This document shows, piece by piece, positions 1 to 7,407 of a stretch of 35,859 nucleotides of DNA (position 1 is its first letter; the number at the start of each line of letters is the position of its first letter). The notes beneath the pieces are model-generated. The model saw only the letters and a list, made by a program, of their open reading frames with translations, was not told the DNA's origin and did not search any database. The DNA comes from Bacillota bacterium. GTDB lineage: Bacteria; Bacillota; Clostridia; DSM-8532. The stretch lies in contig JAEZLR010000041.1 of the NCBI GenBank assembly GCA_023415205.1, positions 1 to 35,859 of the forward strand, given 5' to 3'. Position numbers and translations under genes: made by a program.

Positions 1-305
1 GCTGTCTCAAAAGTTTGATTGATGATAGGCCATGATGTTTAAATCTTCTTGCTGTCCTCGTCGCAGGAAGTTGTCAATGCTCGTTTTTGTTCTTGTGAGG
101 TCGCTGGCAATCGCGCCATCCAGGTTGCATGGCCGAGCAGTGAAGCGAAGCGGAATGACCAGGCCAGGCGCGTGCCGGCTAAAAGCAACGTCCTGTTGCT
201 TTTACCTCACTCTACCTGCACTCTCGCATGACAACATTCATCTGCTCCTGTGGATGCATATCAGATTTAAACATCATGGCCTATCTACTGTTTTGAGACA
301 GCCCC
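1..305. mobile_element. MITE-like element with terminal inverted repeats, left tip possibly cut by window edge
   Basis: The segment opens with GCTGTCTCAAAA (1-12) and closes with its exact reverse complement (291-302). A second perfect 23-bp inverted pair lies inside, at 24-46 and 263-285. The two ends therefore form an imperfect terminal inverted repeat of roughly 40-46 bp around a non-coding core. The core holds a 10-bp stem at 180-189/195-204. No reading frame here resembles a transposase. The tip sequence resembles ends of DDE-type insertion sequences (IS1182-like ends come to mind, but I cannot confirm the family). I infer a non-autonomous element of about 305 bp inserted just after the esterase gene. 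The left target-site duplication cannot be seen because the window starts at the element. Confidence 0.6.
180..204. repeat. Perfect hairpin inside the MITE-like element
   Basis: Arms TAAAAGCAAC and GTTGCTTTTA (10 bp) flank the 5-base loop GTCCT. The hairpin is symmetric on both strands. It is followed by only three T residues in either direction, so it could act as a weak bidirectional terminator or simply be an internal structure of the element. Confidence 0.5.
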
Positions 306-325
306 TTTTTTACTTTGACGATCTT

Positions 326-1294
326 TTATGCCTTCATCTCAAGCATATACTGGAAGGTCATGTCATTGTAGCCCGGCAAATCCTCATGGCCAAAGTCGGG
401 ATACAGGATATGCTTCTTTTCACAGGTCAAACGGTTGAAACAGGCGAATTGGGTGGAAGGAGGGCAGATATCATCCATCAGCCCTGTGGCCATCATCACC
501 TTACATTGTACTCTGGGCGCAAGGTTGACAATATCGATATAGCCTAGCTTGGTAAAAATGGCTTCCTCCCGTTCATGGCGGGGATCAAAACGACGGAAAA
601 AGCTTTTCAATTCAGCGTAGGCCTTTTCTGCCAAATCCATTTCCCAAACCCGGCGGTAATCAGAAAGAAAAGGAAAGACTGAGGAAGCGCGATTTATGCT
701 GGGGACAAGTGAAACGCAGGCCATTGTCAGCGCTCCGCCCTGGGAGCCTCCGGTGGCACCCACACGGGTTTCGTCAACCTCATCCATGCCCATAACAATA
801 CGCGCCAGCTGGGCGGTGTCCAGAAAGACATTGCGATAGTGCAGCTTGGTGTTGTCGGGATCATCCAAACCTCGGATAATCATACCGCTCTGAGTCGTTC
901 CCTTAACCGAGGCGATATCTTCGGATAGGCCTCCTTGACCCCGGCAGTCCAGAGCGGCCACCACGAACCCTTCACTGACATAGGAGAGCTTGCTGCTCCA
1001 ATCTCCGCAATCCCCGCTATAGCCGTGGAATTGCAAAACAGCTGGTGCCCTGCCCTTGATATGGCGGGGTTTTAATAATTTGGCATGAATCCGTGAACCG
1101 CCCACACCGGTAAAATACAAGTCAAAGCATTGGGCATTGGGGGTCTGAAACGGTGAGAGGACAAGTTCCAGATTGTCCGGTTGAGCCTCTAAATCTCCCA
1201 AGGCCTTTTCCCAGTAATCATCAAAGTCGTGAGGTTTCGGGCTGATTCCCTTATACTGCCGCAGTTCATGAAGGGGCATATCCAACATTGGCAT
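326..1294 (-). CDS. axeA: Acetyl xylan esterase / cephalosporin-C deacetylase family hydrolase (AXE1)
   Basis: The 322-residue protein is an alpha/beta hydrolase that should remove acetyl groups from xylo-oligosaccharides or similar small acetyl esters, probably in the cytoplasm since no signal peptide is visible. It opens with the family-typical MPMLDMPLHELRQYKG. The nucleophile elbow GGSQGG places Ser184. Asp274 lies in GLMDDICPP and His303 in FGHEDLP, completing the triad. The length matches the family (about 320). The start at 1294 is chosen because AAGGAG lies 8 nt upstream; a longer frame opening at 1339 would put that site inside the gene. The gene stands alone, divergent from the NAD operon, with the MITE-like element 20 bp past its stop. 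No carbohydrate genes adjoin it, so the physiological substrate is uncertain. Confidence 0.88.
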   Translation of the reverse strand: MPMLDMPLHELRQYKGISPKPHDFDDYWEKALGDLEAQPDNLELVLSPFQTPNAQCFDLYFTGVGGSRIHAKLLKPRHIKGRAPAVLQFHGYSGDCGDWSSKLSYVSEGFVVAALDCRGQGGLSEDIASVKGTTQSGMIIRGLDDPDNTKLHYRNVFLDTAQLARIVMGMDEVDETRVGATGGSQGGALTMACVSLVPSINRASSVFPFLSDYRRVWEMDLAEKAYAELKSFFRRFDPRHEREEAIFTKLGYIDIVNLAPRVQCKVMMATGLMDDICPPSTQFACFNRLTCEKKHILYPDFGHEDLPGYNDMTFQYMLEMKA

Positions 1295-1412
1295 AGCATG
1301 TACTCCTTTTAAAAAAAACTGATTGGGTAATTCTAACATAACGCCATTCTATCATAATCAAATTGATTTGCCCATGGGATTTGACATTGAGGTAAGGGTT
1401 TTCAATCGTTGG

Positions 1413-1446
1413 TTCCGGGAGATACTACGCTCATGACATCCCGGAA
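1413..1446. repeat. Inverted repeat in the axeA/nrtR divergent gap
   Basis: TTCCGGGA (1413-1420) and its perfect complement TCCCGGAA (1439-1446) are separated by 18 nt. The pair lies between two divergently transcribed genes, about 120 bp upstream of axeA and 55 bp before the nrtR -35 box. No T run follows on either strand, so it is not a normal terminator. It may be a regulator site or a structure remnant. Confidence 0.4.
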
Positions 1447-1500
1447 CAGAGCGTATGGGGTGAACCATTAGGGGGTGGTGCCTGAAATAGGAATAATAAC

Positions 1501-1529
1501 TTGACAGGGGAGATTAAAGGGTCTAGTAT
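1501..1529 (+). promoter_or_regulatory. Sigma-A promoter of the nrtR-pncA-pncB operon
   Basis: A perfect TTGACA (1501-1506) is followed, after a 17-nt spacer, by TAGTAT (1524-1529; 4 of 6 matches to TATAAT). Transcription would begin near 1536, about 50 nt before nrtR. The -10 box abuts the palindromes described in the next entry. Confidence 0.7.
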
Positions 1530-1551
1530 GATAATATCAAAAAGATAATAA
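1529..1551 (+). promoter_or_regulatory. Candidate NrtR operator overlapping the transcription start
   Basis: Two overlapping palindromes sit just after the -10 box. One is perfect, TGATA-A-TATCA (1529-1539). The other is a 21-bp imperfect one, ATAATATC-AAAAA-GATAATAA (1531-1551). The family is known to autoregulate NAD salvage operons through an operator of about 21 bp at the promoter, so the position and size fit repression by the NrtR protein encoded next. That this DNA is the site is inference, as NrtR motifs differ between lineages. Confidence 0.5.
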
Positions 1552-1583
1552 CAAATTGATAATATGTAGTCCACAAGGAAAGG

Positions 1584-2498
1584 ATGGGGGAAATGGGAGA
1601 TAGGGTCAATAAAAACGGGCTTACCGAAAAGGAATTTCTTGAGCGTTATGATCCCGATCGCTATGAAAAGCCTTCTGTGACGGTGGATATGCTTATTTTA
1701 ACTGTTGCGGATGAAATCAAGGAAAACTACCGAAAGCTTCCTGAAAAGGTTCTAAAAGTACTCCTGATCAAGCGCGGGGATCACCCCTTTATGGGTCACT
1801 GGGCCCTGCCCGGAGGGTTTGTGGGCATGGATGAAAGCCTTGTGGAGGCTGCCCAGAGGGAGCTCAAGGAGGAAACAGGGATCACAGACCTCTATATGGA
1901 GCAGCTTTATACCTGGGGAGATGTGAAAAGAGATCCCCGTATGCGGGTTATCAGCACAGCCTATATGGCCTTGGCCGATTCCCACCGCCTTGTGCTCAAT
2001 GCCAGTGACGATGCCGATGATGCCCAATGGTTTACTGTTACCGTCAAGCTTGTTGAAGAAACAAAGACCATCACTGAAAGAGGTTATTGTCTTAAGAAAA
2101 ACATTAAGGTTGAACTTTTTCAAGGACAGACAACGCTTTGGGCGCTTGTGGAGATAGTAAAATCCGTGGAAGGAAGAACTCAACACACGATGCGGAGATT
2201 GGTGGAGGCTCGGGGGATCGCCTTTGATCATGCGCTGATGATTCATTATGCCATTGAAAGGCTGAGGAACAAGATTGAGTATAGTGATATCGCTTTTAAT
2301 CTTATGCCTGAAAGGTTCACGTTGACACAACTGCAACAGGTTTATGAAGTGATTCTAGGGACGGAGCTGCTTAAGGCCAATTTCAGACGGAAGATTGCAG
2401 ACAAGGTCATAGAGACCGATCATTATACAAAAGACGCGGGACACAGGCCTTCCAAGCTCTATAAGTTCAATCCACAATGGATTGATTCCAATAATTGA
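1584..2498 (+). CDS. nrtR: NrtR-type Nudix / winged-helix transcriptional regulator of NAD metabolism
   Basis: The 304-residue protein has an N-terminal Nudix domain (about residues 32-200) and a C-terminal winged helix (about 215-300, with the typical stretch LLKANFRRKI and an HRPSKLYKF ending). In the NrtR family ADP-ribose binds the Nudix domain and releases DNA. The Nudix box is complete here: G78-x5-E84-x7-R92-E93-x2-E96-E97-x-G99. Many NrtR proteins have lost catalytic residues, so this one may still hydrolyse ADP-ribose. The gene heads an operon with nicotinamidase and nicotinate phosphoribosyltransferase, which settles the role as NAD-salvage regulator. The start could be 1584 or the in-frame ATG at 1593; AAGGAAAGG sits just before the first, at better spacing for the second. 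Its stop overlaps the next gene's ribosome binding site. Confidence 0.88.
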   Translation: MGEMGDRVNKNGLTEKEFLERYDPDRYEKPSVTVDMLILTVADEIKENYRKLPEKVLKVLLIKRGDHPFMGHWALPGGFVGMDESLVEAAQRELKEETGITDLYMEQLYTWGDVKRDPRMRVISTAYMALADSHRLVLNASDDADDAQWFTVTVKLVEETKTITERGYCLKKNIKVELFQGQTTLWALVEIVKSVEGRTQHTMRRLVEARGIAFDHALMIHYAIERLRNKIEYSDIAFNLMPERFTLTQLQQVYEVILGTELLKANFRRKIADKVIETDHYTKDAGHRPSKLYKFNPQWIDSNN

Positions 2499-2512
2499 AG
2501 GAGGAAAACCCT

Positions 2513-3178
2513 ATGGTGAGTAAACAAGATTTCATTAAGGAAAGCAGCCAAACCCTTGAAAAGCTTTGGGATTGGATGGAGGAGCTTGAAACCCTTCATT
2601 TAGAGGGTCTGGATGGTAAGCTTACGGCTTTATTAATTGTTGATATGATCAATGGCTTTGCCCGGGAGGGCGCATTGAAAAGCTCCAGGGTTGAGGCTTT
2701 GATCCCTGAGATAGACAGGCTTTTAAAGCAGGCAAATTCCCGGGGGATTAAAACACTAGCCTTTGCCGACGCCCATACCGGTGAATCTCCGGAATTTGAG
2801 TCCTATCCCACCCATTGCATGGCTGGGAGCCAGGAATCGGATGTAGTTAGGGAGCTGGAGGAGACAGGAGGTTATACCCTTATCACCAAAAATTCTACCA
2901 ATGGCTTTCATGAGGAAGCCTTTCAAAACTGGCTTAAGGAAAATGAAAGGATAAAAACCTTCATTATAACGGGGGACTGCACCGATATTTGCATTCAACA
3001 ACTGGCAATAACCCTTAAAACATGGTTTAACCGCAAGAACATGAAATCACGAGTTATCGTGCCGGTCAATGCTGTTAATACCTACGATCTTGGACTCCAC
3101 CAAGGAGACCTTGTACATGTCATGGCGCTTTATAACATGAGTATTAATGGAATAGAAATCGTTAAGTCCATAGCCTGA
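2513..3178 (+). CDS. pncA: Nicotinamidase (isochorismatase-like hydrolase family)
   Basis: This 221-residue enzyme should convert nicotinamide to nicotinate plus ammonia, the first step of deamidating NAD salvage. The catalytic triad of the family is visible: Asp44 in LLIVDMINGF, Lys126 in LITKNSTNGF and Cys160 in GDCTDICIQQ. Asp86 and His88 (FADAHTG) and His101 (YPTHCMAG) fit the nicotinamidase metal site. The start at 2513 follows AAGGAGG with 8 nt spacing; an upstream TTG at 2495 would place that site inside the gene and is rejected. About 40 extra N-terminal residues precede the core, longer than in classic PncA. Position between nrtR and pncB supports nicotinamidase over other isochorismatase-like activities. 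Confidence 0.85.
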   Translation: MVSKQDFIKESSQTLEKLWDWMEELETLHLEGLDGKLTALLIVDMINGFAREGALKSSRVEALIPEIDRLLKQANSRGIKTLAFADAHTGESPEFESYPTHCMAGSQESDVVRELEETGGYTLITKNSTNGFHEEAFQNWLKENERIKTFIITGDCTDICIQQLAITLKTWFNRKNMKSRVIVPVNAVNTYDLGLHQGDLVHVMALYNMSINGIEIVKSIA

Positions 3179-3242
3179 GGGATTGGCCTCTGCACCTGGC
3201 AGGTTTTTATCCATCATTGATAGCCCCGGAAAGGATGATAGT

Positions 3243-4682
3243 ATGAGAAACCTCAATCTTACGCTGCTCACGGACTTTTATGAGATTACCATGGCCAACG
3301 GCTATCTTAAGCGTGGATATAGGGATAAAATAGCCTATTTTGATATGTTCTTCAGAAAAATCCCTGATCACGGCGGGTTTGCCATCATGGCTGGAATTGA
3401 GCAACTAACCGATTATCTGAAGAACCTGCGGTTTGATGCAGAGGACATCCATTACTTACGAACAAAGGGCTTTGACGATGTGTTTTTGGACTACCTTAAG
3501 AGCTTTTCCTTTACCTGCGATGTCTGGGCCATTCCCGAAGGAACCCCCATTTTCCCCAATGAACCCATCGTAACGGTGCGGGGACCGGTCATAGAGGCTC
3601 AGTTTATTGAGACCATGCTTCTTTTGACCATCAATCACCAGAGTCTTATAGCCACCAAGACCAACCGAATCGTCCGGGCCGCCCAGGGTAGAGCGGTTAT
3701 GGAATTTGGGTCGAGAAGAGCGCAGGGCTATGACGGTGCGATTTATGGCGCAAGGGCGGCCTATATCGGTGGCTGCGATGGCACGGCTTGCACCCTTGCA
3801 GACAAGGAGTTTGGTGTTCCTGCCCTGGGGACCATGGCCCATAGCTGGGTTCAGATGTTCCCCACTGAACTTGAGGCTTTCCGGGCTTATGCCATGACTT
3901 ATCCCGATCAATGCACACTTCTGGTAGACACCTATAATGTTCTGAAATCAGGGGTTCCCAATGCCCTTCAGATATTCAAGGAGGAAATTGTGCCGAGGGG
4001 CTATAGGCCCAAGGGCATACGCATTGACAGCGGGGATATCACTTATTTGTCCCGGGAGGCTAGACGAATGCTGAATGAAGCTGGTTTTAACGATTGCAAG
4101 ATCGTGGCCTCCAACGCACTGGATGAATATATTATCCGTGACCTGCTTCTTCAAGGGGCCCAGGTGGATTTGTTCGGTGTGGGAGAAAGACTTATTACCT
4201 CACGATCAGAGCCAGTCTTTGGCGGCGTCTATAAGCTGGCGGCCCTGGAGGAAGAGGGGCGCATCATACCAAAAATAAAACTCAGTGAGAATGTGGGTAA
4301 GATCACCAACCCAGGGTATAAACAGGTATGGCGTTTCTATGATAGGAAGAGCCACAAGGCCCTTGCTGATGTCATTACCCTGTTTGATGAGGAAATTGAT
4401 GAGCATAAACCCTTTGAATTATTTGATCCAGAGTATACCTGGAAACGCAAAACCCTTACGGACTTCTATGCTCGTAAGCTCATGGTTCCTCTCTTCAAAA
4501 AGGGCGAATGCGTCTATCAAAGCCCTGGCCTCAAAGAAATCAGGGACTACTGCATGTCGCAGATTAATACCTTGTGGGATGCCGTGTTAAGGTTTGAAAA
4601 TCCTCATGAATACTATGTTGATCTGTCTCAAAAGCTATGGGAGGTCAAAGCAGAGCTTCTCAAGGAGTATTCTGTACATTAA
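3243..4682 (+). CDS. pncB: Nicotinate phosphoribosyltransferase
   Basis: The 479-residue enzyme joins nicotinate and phosphoribosyl pyrophosphate, with ATP hydrolysis, to make nicotinate mononucleotide. Family landmarks run in order: LLTDFYEITMANGY (9-21), GSRRAQ (156-161), GTMAHSW (196-202, His200 being the residue phosphorylated in the family), IRIDSGD, VASNALDEY and GVGERLITS with FGGVYKL after it. The start at 3243 is preceded by AAAGGA at 7 nt. A TTG at 3183 has no ribosome binding site and would add 20 unrelated residues. It is the last gene of the nrtR operon, so nicotinamidase product feeds straight into it. No terminator is seen after it. Confidence 0.93.
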   Translation: MRNLNLTLLTDFYEITMANGYLKRGYRDKIAYFDMFFRKIPDHGGFAIMAGIEQLTDYLKNLRFDAEDIHYLRTKGFDDVFLDYLKSFSFTCDVWAIPEGTPIFPNEPIVTVRGPVIEAQFIETMLLLTINHQSLIATKTNRIVRAAQGRAVMEFGSRRAQGYDGAIYGARAAYIGGCDGTACTLADKEFGVPALGTMAHSWVQMFPTELEAFRAYAMTYPDQCTLLVDTYNVLKSGVPNALQIFKEEIVPRGYRPKGIRIDSGDITYLSREARRMLNEAGFNDCKIVASNALDEYIIRDLLLQGAQVDLFGVGERLITSRSEPVFGGVYKLAALEEEGRIIPKIKLSENVGKITNPGYKQVWRFYDRKSHKALADVITLFDEEIDEHKPFELFDPEYTWKRKTLTDFYARKLMVPLFKKGECVYQSPGLKEIRDYCMSQINTLWDAVLRFENPHEYYVDLSQKLWEVKAELLKEYSVH

Positions 4683-4719
4683 AAGTTTTTTCCTGGAAGG
4701 GCATCTGGTGGTATAGCGG

Positions 4720-4747
4720 ACAAGTGAAGAATGTGATGCATAGTATA
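4720..4747 (+). promoter_or_regulatory. Possible mother-cell (sigma-K-like) sporulation promoter
   Basis: CATAGTATA (4739-4747) fits the sigma-K -10 pattern CATANNNTA, and an AC dinucleotide (4720-4721) lies 17 nt upstream, where the short -35 is expected. It is 43 nt before the ferritin-like gene. These patterns are short and occur by chance, so this is a hypothesis only. Confidence 0.3.
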
Positions 4748-4789
4748 AGCTAAGAGACATTCATCGCAGAGCCTTATAAGGAGGTCCAT

Positions 4790-5503
4790 ATGCATCAGAA
4801 TTGGAGCAATCTTTCCTATCTACCTCATTCGCTAGCCTTACAGTATAACTCAGACCCGGAGGAGGCTGTTCCTACCTTCGCAAATCGCCAGGGTCAGCCC
4901 AATATGCAGGGGCAACCCAATATGCAAGGTCAGCCCAATATGCAGGGCCAGCCCAATATGCAAGGTCAACCCAATATGCAAGGTCAGCCCAATATACAGA
5001 GTCGAGACCCTATGCAAGACCCAATGGGAACTTTGGGCCAACCTCCCTTGACACAGCAGCAACAGGAAGTTTACAGCTTTCCCCAGAATCTGGCCCCAGC
5101 CCTTAAGCTTATTGAAGAAGCCGTAGCTGGTGAAAACGAGGATCGTCTTTTCTATCAGTATCTGATCAATAATGCACCCACAGAACAGGAAAAGGAAATT
5201 ATCCGGGGAATAAGAGAAAACGAAATCACACATTTTGGGCTGTTCCGACAAATTTACAGTCAACTTACGGGAAGGATGCTGCCCGTACCTGAGGAGAAGC
5301 CTTTTGAGACTCCGATCTCCTATTGCGAGGGCCTTAGGAAAGCCTTGGTCGGGGAGGAGAATGCGGTAGTAAAATACCGAAAAATCCTCTTTGCCATGCA
5401 GAATCGGGTGCATATTAATATGCTCACCGAGATCATCACCGATGAGCTGAGGCACGGTACTCTTTATACCTATCTTTATGCCAAAAATAATTGCCGGGCA
5501 TGA
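4790..5503 (+). CDS. Ferritin-like (rubrerythrin-type) protein with MQGQPN hexapeptide repeats
   Basis: The 237-residue protein has two parts. Residues 34-69 are six copies of a Q-G-Q-P-N-M/I hexapeptide, then a Gln/Pro/Met-rich linker to about residue 95. Residues 100-232 form a four-helix ferritin-like domain with likely di-iron ligands Glu115, Glu145-x-x-His148, Glu190 and Glu219-x-x-His222. No rubredoxin-type CxxC pair is present, so this is not full rubrerythrin. The start at 4790 follows AAGGAGGT. No signal peptide is visible. A single-gene unit is likely: a possible sporulation promoter lies upstream and a strong terminator follows. A spore-coat or oxidative-stress role is conceivable, but the substrate is unknown. 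Confidence 0.7.
   Translation: MHQNWSNLSYLPHSLALQYNSDPEEAVPTFANRQGQPNMQGQPNMQGQPNMQGQPNMQGQPNMQGQPNIQSRDPMQDPMGTLGQPPLTQQQQEVYSFPQNLAPALKLIEEAVAGENEDRLFYQYLINNAPTEQEKEIIRGIRENEITHFGLFRQIYSQLTGRMLPVPEEKPFETPISYCEGLRKALVGEENAVVKYRKILFAMQNRVHINMLTEIITDELRHGTLYTYLYAKNNCRA
4889..4996 (+). repeat. Six tandem 18-bp units encoding QGQPNM
   Basis: Six 18-bp units, such as CAAGGTCAGCCCAATATG, repeat head to tail without interruption and stay in frame. They differ only at third positions or single bases (CAG/CAA, GGT/GGG/GGC, CAG/CAA), and the last ends ATA. The synonymous drift shows the peptide is being kept while the DNA diverges. Copy number is likely to vary between strains. Confidence 0.9.
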
Positions 5504-5543
5504 TGCGCTTAATATAAGCTTAATCATTACATCAAATGTTGGC

Positions 5544-5573
5544 AGGGAAGCACTGAGCTTCCCTTTTTGTTTT
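5544..5573 (+). terminator. Intrinsic terminator after the ferritin-like gene
   Basis: A perfect 8-bp stem AGGGAAGC/GCTTCCCT with a 5-base loop is followed by TTTTTGTTTT. It lies 41 nt past the stop codon and separates this gene from the next. Confidence 0.88.
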
Positions 5574-5658
5574 ATTCATTCCTTTCTCCCTCTGCTATGA
5601 ACCGTTCTTTCATAAAGCCGTCAAATAGAATGAAACCAAAAAAAAGGAGATGAGGAAG

Positions 5659-6477
5659 ATGAAAAAGGCAAGAAAAAGCTCCCCATTAATTCTTATGATT
5701 CTTATAATGCTCCTGTTGGCCGTGATTCCCTCAGGAGTCTTTGCCTCCACTGATTACCATATTGTTGTTAACGGTCAAGAGGCTGTTTTTGACTACCCCG
5801 TGCTTTTTGAAGGCTGGCGGGCACTGGTTCCCATCAATGGAGTTTTTGACCTTTTAGAGGCCAAGGTAACCTATGATGAAAAAGAGAAGACAATTATGGT
5901 TGAGGATGACTACACCCGTGTTGAAATGACACTTGACCAAAAAAAGGCTTTGATTTATAAAAAATATGATTTCTCAGGGATTCCCCTTGAGACCACTTTA
6001 GAGGTGGCCCCAAGAATTGACCATGGCATGGGTTATATTCCCCTCAGATTTGTGGCTGAAAGCCTGGGTGCACAAGTGGAATGGGATGGCCGGACGCATA
6101 CGGCCTTTATCAGTAAAGGCAATGATATTGTGCCTGTAGAAAGGCCTGCAGACTATAAAATCATCCTTCCGTCTGAAATAAAGGAGAATGAGCTTAAAAC
6201 CTGGTACGAGAAAAACTATCAAACCAAAGGTATTTTTAGCCTGGTCTCCGGTCAAGATACGTATGTTCTTGTGAGCGCTGGTGAAAAGCCGACGGGAGGC
6301 TTTAAGCTGGAAGTGGAAAGTGCCACAGTGGTGCGACCCGGTTCCCTCTACTTGGTCACAAGGATATCTGGGCCTGATCCCGAAGCAATGGTAACGACGG
6401 CCCTGACCTATCCTCATATTCTCATTAAGCTTGAAGACCAAACCTTTGACGTCCTTGCGGTAGAGCTTTTAGAGTAA
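5659..6477 (+). CDS. Secreted protein with copper-amine-oxidase-like N-terminal (stalk) domain and PrcB-like C-terminal domain
   Basis: The 272-residue protein starts with a clear signal peptide (MKKARK, then a hydrophobic run, likely cleaved after VFA at residue 29), so it is exported. Residues 33-155 match the stalk-type domain named after copper amine oxidase, with VVNGQ, RALVPINGVFDLL and the hallmark GYIPLRFVAESLGAQVEWDG; these domains are common in clostridial cell-surface proteins and do not themselves bind copper. Residues about 190-270 (YVLVSAGEKPTGGF to TYPHILIKL) resemble the PrcB C-terminal domain linked to protease stability. The start at 5659 has AGGAG 9 nt upstream; an ATG at 5650 touches that site. 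It stands alone between terminators. Confidence 0.75.
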   Translation: MKKARKSSPLILMILIMLLLAVIPSGVFASTDYHIVVNGQEAVFDYPVLFEGWRALVPINGVFDLLEAKVTYDEKEKTIMVEDDYTRVEMTLDQKKALIYKKYDFSGIPLETTLEVAPRIDHGMGYIPLRFVAESLGAQVEWDGRTHTAFISKGNDIVPVERPADYKIILPSEIKENELKTWYEKNYQTKGIFSLVSGQDTYVLVSAGEKPTGGFKLEVESATVVRPGSLYLVTRISGPDPEAMVTTALTYPHILIKLEDQTFDVLAVELLE

Positions 6478-6503
6478 CCATATATTCTTATCCTAAAACC
6501 GTG

Positions 6504-6538
6504 AAACTTGAGTGCCCTGTGTGCTCAAGTTTCTTTCT
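6504..6538 (+). terminator. Intrinsic terminator after the stalk/PrcB-like gene
   Basis: AAACTTGAG (6504-6512) pairs with CTCAAGTTT (6524-6532), extended inward by G-T pairs, then CTTTCTAT. The tail is only moderately T-rich. Confidence 0.65.
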
Positions 6539-6666
6539 ATAAAGCAGGAAATGGGTGTTGTGCGGAGACTTTTATTGTGATTCATTCCCCGTTAGTGATA
6601 AACTATAGAAAGAATATGAACATACTTCTTATCATAAAACAAATATAAATTAATAATGAGGGATCG

Positions 6667-7386
6667 ATGAGCATGACAACTTCTCTTTGTTCCTGCGATG
6701 CTTGCCATCACAAGCTTTGTGCCAAGCGCGTAACCATTTTTTCGTCGCTGGATACACAGCAGTTGATAAAGATAACCGATTTGATTACTCACAAGGAATA
6801 CAAAAAGGGTGAGCTAATTATTATGGAAGGCGAAGCCATGGACAGCCTGGTGATTCTCAATGATGGTCAGGTAAAGGCCTTTAGAACCACTCAGGATGGC
6901 CGTGAGCAGATTCTTCATATTTTCTCTGAAGGGGATTTTTTTGGAGAACGGAATCTATTGAAGGATTATGCGTCCGCCTACACCATTGAGGCTTTGGAAG
7001 AGGTTCATGTATGCCTTATTCACAAACGCGAATTCCAGAGGCTCATTAAGGAGTATCCCGATATTGCTCTGAAGGTGATGGAAGAGTTATGTGAGAGGTT
7101 GGATCGCTTGGAGAATACGGTTGAGGCTATGGGAGCCAGACCGGTGGAAGCACGGGTCAGTTCAGTGCTTCTTGAGTTTGCTGATAAATATGGAAAGCCC
7201 CATCCCAAGGGAACTCTGATTGAACTGCCCCTGAGCCGTGAAGGAATTGCCCATTATATTGGACTCACCCGAGAGACGGTCAGCAGGAAAATGAGCCTAC
7301 TTCAAGAGGATGGTATTCTGGAGATGGTGGGCAACAAAAAGGTTTTGCTTTTGGATCGGGGAGCGCTAGAAAAGGCAAAGGAATAA
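6667..7386 (+). CDS. Crp/Fnr-family transcriptional regulator with N-terminal cysteine cluster
   Basis: The 239-residue protein has a cyclic-nucleotide-binding-type beta-barrel (about 25-140), a long dimer helix (about 135-160) and a C-terminal helix-turn-helix (about 188-212, LSREGIAHYIGLTRETVSRK). Before the barrel lie Cys8, Cys10, Cys13 and Cys18 in CSCDACHHKLC, followed by the RVTIFSSL entry. N-terminal cysteines in this family can hold an iron-sulphur cluster or form redox disulphides, as in FNR, so an oxygen or redox sensor is plausible; the exact spacing is not that of E. coli FNR. The start may be 6667 or the ATG at 6673, with GAGGG upstream of both. It is a single gene ended by a terminator, and its target genes are unknown. 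Confidence 0.85.
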   Translation: MSMTTSLCSCDACHHKLCAKRVTIFSSLDTQQLIKITDLITHKEYKKGELIIMEGEAMDSLVILNDGQVKAFRTTQDGREQILHIFSEGDFFGERNLLKDYASAYTIEALEEVHVCLIHKREFQRLIKEYPDIALKVMEELCERLDRLENTVEAMGARPVEARVSSVLLEFADKYGKPHPKGTLIELPLSREGIAHYIGLTRETVSRKMSLLQEDGILEMVGNKKVLLLDRGALEKAKE

Positions 7387-7407
7387 AATAGAATAACCTA
7401 TCAAAAA

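Noticed and set aside
32..547. A 171-codon open frame across the left-edge element and into the esterase gene
   Set aside because: It runs antisense through the end of axeA and through the inverted repeats, has no ribosome binding site and resembles no protein family.
1381..1409. A TTGACA box at 1381 as a plus-strand promoter
   Set aside because: No -10-like hexamer lies 16-18 nt downstream, and the better promoter at 1501-1529 is closer to the gene.
4889..4996. CRISPR-like direct repeats
   Set aside because: The 18-bp units abut without spacers, stay in frame and differ at synonymous positions, so they are protein-coding repeats.
4790..5503. Calling the ferritin-like protein a true rubrerythrin
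   Set aside because: No C-terminal rubredoxin CxxC pairs are present; only the di-iron helical domain can be supported.
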